DNA of 64,000 nt, taken from contig JANFOE010000587.1 in assembly GCA_025667525.1 (NCBI GenBank), positions 248,001-312,000 on the forward strand, written 5' to 3'. The translations under genes and the position numbers were made by a program. Within the stretch, counting starts at the first letter, position 1. Each line of letters starts with the position of its first letter. The stretch is from Glebionis coronaria (taxonomy: Eukaryota; Streptophyta; Magnoliopsida; Asterales; Asteraceae). Positions 59,337 through 64,000 of the stretch are shown piece after piece. Below the pieces are notes generated by a model. The model was not told where the DNA came from. It saw only the letters and a program-made list of their open reading frames with translations, and did not search any database.

Positions 59337-59348
59337 TTTAGGGGAGAT
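59337..59348 (+). promoter_or_regulatory. Polypurine tract of the copia element
   Basis: TTTAGGGGAGAT immediately precedes the 3' LTR start (TGTTGG). This is the expected RNase H-resistant primer for plus-strand DNA. Confidence 0.85.
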
Positions 59349-59648
59349 TGTTGGAAATACGTTTTACGTATAAAGAAAGTCTCGGTCACTCCAACAATCT
59401 AGTTATAGGCTCGTAGTAGTGTTTAAGTAACATTTATTAAATAGCCTGACCCATGAGCATGTTCATGGGCCAGAGGCCCAAGTCCATTAAGGACTTGGGT
59501 ATATAAGCCTCTTTCCACCATAGAAAGAGGTGTTGGTTGTTTCATTTCTCACATTTATAACAGATAGTTTCTTTCACTTCTCTCTCTAAGTTTCTCTCTC
59601 TATAAAACATCAACCCTCTTGAATCATAAAGATTATCATTGTTCTACA
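59349..59648 (+). repeat. 3' LTR of the copia element (300 bp)
   Basis: Same length as the 5' LTR and 7 substitutions away by eye. It is followed by the TAATT duplication. TATATAA at 59500-59506 and the three palindromes before it are conserved, apart from one change in the GGGCC/GGCCC spacer. Confidence 0.95.
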
Positions 59649-59653
59649 TAATT
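59649..59653. repeat. Target site duplication TAATT (right)
   Basis: Matches 21240-21244 exactly. Confidence 0.95.
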
Positions 59654-61130
59654 AATTACTAAAAGTATTTTTCCTAAATTTTTGAAACTATTTTTCTATT
59701 TTTAAAATGCTAAAAACACTTTTTAAACTAAAATAATGATAAAAATAATAAAATAATGAGAAAAATAATTTTACTCTTTCAAAAATCCTAATTTACTTAT
59801 CTAAAGCTGGGAAAAATTAAAACAATTGAAAAAAGTAATTTTATGCCTAATAAGACAAAAACAGTTTAATTAAAAACCTATTTTAACTTAAATTAATTAT
59901 AAAAAATAATTAAATAAAGTGAAAAATGAAGTTCTTTTTGTAAAAATCTTAAAACAAATTAATTAAACTAGGAAAATTGGAAAATCTGAAAATTACTACT
60001 TTTTACCATTGAAATACAAAAACTGAATTAAATAAAACCAATTAAAATTAAATAAATGCTAAATAATAATAAATTAAACAGAAAAAATAAAAACAACTTT
60101 TCTAAAAATATTAAAATAAATAAACTAACAAAGGAAAATTGAAAGATCAAGAAAAAGATGAAATTTGCCCACTAAAGACAAAAAAGTTAAAAACTAATAG
60201 TTACTGGCTGGTATGTTTTGTCTTTCACCCCAGCAGTGGGTAACAATACACTAGCAGTGGGAACTTTTTCCCACTGCTCTAACACAGAAAACAGATTTGG
60301 AGCCTTTGTGGCTTTATTTCTTGGAATTGTTTGGTAACAATGGCACACCCACACCCAGTGGAGTGTGGGGAGTCAAGAATAAGGAAAAAGCACACAAGTC
60401 AATAACAAATAAGCACTCAAATAAGCTAAACTGAGTCACTGATGAACATAAACATGGTCTGGGTTATTTTTGATGGTTCTATTGGCAACTAAACGAATTT
60501 CAGGCCAACAAAACTTGGTTCCAAACCCACAAAACTCCAATTTAAGTTCACACAACCCTAAAAGTACTATTGGTCTACTGGATTCCAAGATTTAAACAAT
60601 TAAAACTCAAGATCAAGAACAAAATGAACCTACTGATTTATATGGCCAGTTTTATGCTACTTTTACCAAGTGAACTTTAAATTACACTACCAATCTTGAA
60701 GCAAAGTGCAATACTACCTAGAACAGCCCTATTAGAGTATGTTCAAGCTGTTATAAACCTACTCTTGTGTCACCCAAGGCTAGCGTATAGCAGATCCAAA
60801 CACCCCTATCTCTATAATCTAAACAGATTTTTAACAACTACCACAAATCAAAACCAAATCTTGTAAAATCACAAATAACAAGTATAAAACATTCAATAAT
60901 CCTAGACTAAACACTAAAATACCAAGAACAAGCATACAAGAGCAAGTACCAAATAAACAAGCCAAATAAGCAGATTTCACAAAAAATAGGGTTCAAGCCA
61001 TACCTGAAGCTGATGCCATCTATTCAAGTGATATGAAGCTTATAGGAGCTTATTAGTAGAGACCTCTTGGTTAGTGGTTCTACAACAGAACCCAAGAGAA
61101 AACAATATATCTTCAAAAAAAAGTGAACAA
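59654..61130. other. Host sequence right of the copia insertion
   Basis: Very AT-rich to about 60200, then mixed sequence with words such as CAGCAGTGGG and TTTTCCCACTGC, the latter an imperfect inverted pair (60226-60276). It reads on minus like the body of a long gypsy LTR, but it does not align by eye with the Athila-like LTR. No gene seen. Confidence 0.35.
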
Positions 61131-61400
61131 TACTACAAAAAATTCCATGGAGACTGGTCCAAAAAGGCAATGGAGACTGGTTTTGTAGGACGTCTCTATG
61201 TGGAGGATCTCCTTGCTTGAAACATAAAGAGACTGGTTTTGAAACCAGTCTCTATTAAAAGAATAGACACTGGTTATCTTCATAAAAACAAGTCTCTTTA
61301 GAGATTGGTCTCCATACTAATCTCCAGAAAGCAGTCTTTTTAAGAGCATCTAACCAGTCTTTTTATGGAGTAAAAAATGTGTTTTTTTTTTAAAACCAGT
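61131..61400. repeat. Subterminal GAGACTGGT repeat cluster
   Basis: At least seven copies of AGAGACTGGT or its complement ACCAGTCTCT, direct and inverted, in about 250 bp, with hairpin potential at 61226-61251 (AGAGACTGGTTTTG / AAACCAGTCTCT). Confidence 0.8.
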
Positions 61401-61626
61401 CTCTTTTTACTTAATTTTTTTTAAAAAAAATTGGAATTTTTATTAAATTCCAAATTTTACAAATTTAACCCTCTACAATGGAATGATGTAAATACAAGAA
61501 TTATATAAAAAAAACTAAATTAAAGGACTTGAATTGTCATAAACAACAAATGTATGTAAATAAAGAGAACTTTATTAATTGGAAGGATTAAAATTGTCAA
61601 ATACATATTTCGAATCAAATTTGTTT

Positions 61627-63346
61627 TTATTTAACTTGTCGCCACAATGTAAACCAAGCTCCAACAATCGCGTTCAACTCTTTCTTATCCAACAGACGCT
61701 CGTTATTCCATTGTACCTACAAGTAATTTAATCAAATTAACACAATAAGCTAGATAAAAGCAACATGCAAATCAGACCAACCAAGGGAATTAAAAGCTAT
61801 AACATTGGCTTGTGGAAAGAGTTGTTAAGGATACTAACGGATACTGACACAACTACTATAGCTTATTGATACTAATTTCAGCGTATCCTTAACCTAAACT
61901 ATACTAACAGCTTATCTAACTAATGTATACGCGGTTTAAAAAAGACTTACTGTGTTTGGAAAGTTATTGTTTTGATATTTCACGACGAGGTCATGCATCC
62001 ATTTCATGACGTAATATCCACACTCCCAATCTTCCGGCTGCCGATTCACTAGAGGATAATCCCACTCCATAGTACCAAGTAAGGTTGTCGAAAAAGTTGA
62101 CCCGACCCGAACCCGACCCGAATCCGAACCCGAATAATCATATTCGGGTCGGGTCACTCGGGTCCAAAAGTGTATTCGGGTCAATTCGGGTTGACCCGAA
62201 CTGACCCGAGTTTTAGTTAGGCTCGGGTTCGGGTTATATATTTTTACCCTTGACCCGACCCGACTTGACCCGAACCCGACCAAACCGACTTGACCCGACT
62301 AAAATTACACTTTTTACATTGTATTAGTACTTAATTGAGCCACTTTTTACACATTTTTATTAAACTCGGGTTAACCCGAACCCGAGTTTACCCGACCCGA
62401 GTTGACCCTACTCGAATTGACCCGAACCCGAGTGACCCGTGTTCTAGTTAGGCTCGGGTTCGGGTTATATATTTTTTACCCTTGACCTGACTTGACCCGA
62501 CCCGAGTTGACCCGAACCCGACCGGGTCAACCCGAATCACACCCCTAGTACCAAGGACACTAAAAAGTAAAGAACGTGTGCAAGTTTAATTACACAACAA
62601 CAAATGTGAAATATTAAACTTTTCAAATAATACTTACGAGTTCACAAGTCCAGCGAGTCTGTAACAGTTCTCATTAGTTTGTGAATCCTTTTGCGGATTC
62701 AAAATAAAACCTTTACCATCCTTGGGGAATATTATGATTAGTACATAATGCCGGCTTCATTTATTGTATACGTTTTAGGATTAAAAAAAGAACGAACAAA
62801 TATAGATGATAATTAAGATGGTAAGAGATGTTACCCTTGTAGAAATGGTGCAAGATAAAAATCGTAAGAAGTCAATGCTTGAGCTAAATAGTCCATTATT
62901 GCAAGCTTTTCATGAAAGCACAAATCTGCGGTAATCTTCATCGGGTTCAGGAAACCAACCTTGTTATTTGAGTAGTGGTCCCTCAACTGATACAATGACC
63001 TAGTTTGAACATACAAGATATAAACATAAATTTATGTGATATAAAAAATCATTTGCAATGAAGTATATAATAAAACATATATTAATTACCTCGAAAATAG
63101 GGTCAAGATGCCAATATCCAGTTGTTTGTTTGTCAAAAGCTCAATGATGTCCGTTGCGTTTATTGAAAAGTAGAACTCCTCAGTTGCACGAAAAACCTTC
63201 TGATTAACAACAATAGAATACGGCTCAGCAATATCCTCACGGCTCATCCAATTATTATACCCATCTATCACATTATGTGGTTTACTGAGTATATCATTTT
63301 GCAGATCGTGCAACTTCTTTCGGTTGGCAGCTTTCTCATTTGCAAC
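61627..63346 (-). pseudogene. Ulp1-like cysteine protease gene, five 3' exons, interrupted
   Basis: Exons on minus, each with GT...AG borders and matching phases: 63346-63090, 62999-62835, 62754-62638, 62559-61951 (with an insertion) and 61716-61627, ending in TAA. The product belongs to the C48 (SUMO/ubiquitin-like deconjugating) protease fold. ELLTNKQLDIGILTLFS leads into LYQLRDHYSNNKVGF. GRHYVLIIIFPKDGKGFILN holds the catalytic His, with Asn where Asp is usual. NRQPEDWECGYYVMKWM holds the Gln and Cys. The last exon ends ELNAIVGAWFTLWRQVK. Upstream exons lie beyond or were not recognised. A 467-bp foldback element sits 13 bp into the fourth exon and shifts its frame, so the intact enzyme is unlikely. 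Confidence 0.8.
62080..62546. mobile_element. 467-bp GGGTTCGGGT-rich foldback/MITE with 9-bp TSD
   Basis: AGTACCAAG occurs on both sides (62071-62079 and 62547-62555). The inserted sequence is packed with CGGGTTCGGGT, GACCCGA and GGGTTGACCCG words in both orientations, so it can fold on itself. Its ends are weak inverted repeats (AAGGTTGTCGA... and AGGGGTGTGAT... on opposite strands, both running into TTGACCCG). A 9-bp duplication is typical of Mutator-like elements. Confidence 0.8.
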
Positions 63347-64000
63347 CTGACATAACAAACAGTAAACACAAATCAACATTATCATATCAACAGTGGTTTA
63401 TATCAGATTAAGACTTGCTCCCTAAGAGTAAAGCACTAATATGTGAAACTGCATATTAAGGGGGTGTTTATAGCTTCCTCTTGAAACTTGGTTCTTCCGA
63501 TTTTAAAACACAGTAAACCCAATACTTATATCACTTCTTTGTAATTGCAACAATTTTTCTGGACTTTTACCAAATAGCATAAGCCATTTTGAGATACCTA
63601 AAGAGATACTATTACTACCAACTAAATTGTGTGTTTATCTCCCCCTGTACCAAATTAGGAGATGTTTAGATGGCCTAATATATACAGGGGTGTTCAGTTT
63701 TGCTGCAGACTTGCAGACTAATGAATAGTTTACTGCATCCCAATTCCCAACTACATAAACACCGATTTGGATACACACTTTAAGTTTAACCACCATCTGA
63801 ACAGGACCTAAAACCCAACACTCATGATTCATCATCACCAACTTCCCAAGACAATTTTAGTGGTGGGTTCATCAGCTCCTTTAAGAGAAGTACTTCCAAC
63901 TTTATCCTCTAAAGCTTATTCTAAAAGCACACAAGTGGTTTTCCTAAAAATGCGATTCCAAAGAAAAACAAACCAAAACAAACACACAAGAAAGATATAT
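63347..64000. other. Intron or upstream part of the protease region
   Basis: AT-rich with no further exon I could support. GGGGGTGTTTATAGC at about 63461 and GGGGTGTTCAGTTTTGCTGC at about 63687 resemble ends of hAT-like MITEs but lack a visible partner and duplication. Confidence 0.35.

Larger units (their letters stand above)
21245..59648 (+). mobile_element. Large Ty1/copia retrotransposon, about 18 kb before nested insertions
   Basis: Two 300-bp LTRs with TG...CA ends, a perfect TAATT target duplication, a Met-type primer site directly after the 5' LTR and a polypurine tract before the 3' LTR define the element. Internal order is gag, protease, integrase, reverse transcriptase, RNase H, which is the copia order (integrase before reverse transcriptase). 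A further long frame follows at 42830-47088. Two gypsy-derived elements (23101-33355 and 48064-58117) are inserted within it. Subtracting them and their duplicated 5-bp sites leaves about 18.1 kb, unusually long for copia. Several stops and frameshifts in pol and the last frame make it defective. The lineage within copia is not settled. Confidence 0.93.
61131..64000 (-). mobile_element. CACTA-like DNA transposon, one end plus protease gene
   Basis: TACTACAAAAAATTCC at 61131 resembles a CACTA terminus (CACTACAAAAA) with the first C changed to T. It is followed within 250 bp by a cluster of GAGACTGGT words in both orientations (for example GAGACTGGTTTTGAAACCAG near 61228), like the subterminal transposase-binding repeats of En/Spm elements. 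A minus-strand Ulp1-like gene lies inside, a cargo often found in plant CACTA elements. The other end is beyond the window, and no tnp2 transposase is visible, so the class call is tentative. Confidence 0.5.

Noticed and set aside
60226..60276. Inverted pair CAGCAGTGGG / CCCACTGC as a transposon end
   Set aside because: Arms are short, with no duplication or partner; treated as chance or relic.
62090..62540. Telomere-like or G-quadruplex satellite
   Set aside because: GGGTTCGGGT-type words are present, but in both orientations and bounded by a 9-bp duplication, which fits a small transposon better than telomeric DNA.
1..64000. tRNA, rRNA or other structural RNA genes
   Set aside because: No cloverleaf with plausible A/B boxes or rRNA core sequence was recognised. 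TGGTATCA words are primer sites complementary to tRNA, not tRNA genes.

Overview
The window is plant nuclear DNA made almost entirely of transposable elements. It has no operons and no bacterial-type genes. It contains nested LTR retrotransposons with plant-type tRNA primer sites, a CACTA-like DNA transposon end with an intron-bearing Ulp1-type protease gene, and long AT-rich spacers. From memory, the style of the copia gag/pol and of the large extra reading frame after pol resembles elements common in Asteraceae genomes (the Tanacetum/Chrysanthemum/Artemisia group). That placement is an inference, not a search result.

Layout. 1-6139: mostly unassigned, with exon-like minus-strand segments between about 1983 and 3132 and small fold-back sequences. 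6140-19725: an Athila-like Ty3/gypsy element, plus strand, with LTRs of at least 2.4 kb and a decayed gag-PR-RT-RH-INT. Its 3' LTR is cut at 19725. 19726-20800: one 292-bp LTR and adjoining 3' sequence of a minus-strand element. 20800-21239 and 59654-61130: AT-rich host sequence into which the next element inserted.

21245-59648 is the centrepiece: a Ty1/copia element with 300-bp LTRs, a perfect 5-bp target duplication (TAATT) and an initiator-Met primer site. It is about 18 kb after its two nested insertions are removed. It carries gag, pol (PR, INT, RT, RNase H) and, about 2 kb after pol, a further open frame of about 1,420 codons (42830-47088) with an acidic tract and no recognisable enzymatic motif. 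Two related long-LTR gypsy derivatives are nested in it in opposite orientation: 23101-33355 (plus, TSD CAAAC), which splits gag exactly between codons, and 48064-58117 (minus, TSD TTATC), in the 3' noncoding part. Both have LTRs near 2.9 kb and an internal region reduced to fragments of reverse transcriptase. They share the same internal tandem array, so they look like a non-autonomous family mobilised by a related complete element.

61131-64000: one end of a CACTA-like transposon with a cluster of GAGACTGGT subterminal repeats, and the last five exons of a minus-strand Ulp1-like cysteine protease gene. The exon holding the catalytic Gln and Cys is interrupted by a 467-bp GGGTTCGGGT-rich foldback element flanked by a 9-bp duplication.

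How the parts relate: every retroelement gene here carries stops or frameshifts, so none should be active as is. The insertion order can be read directly: copia into older AT-rich DNA, then the two long-LTR derivatives into the copia, and the foldback element into the protease gene. The copia LTRs differ at 7 of 300 positions by eye.
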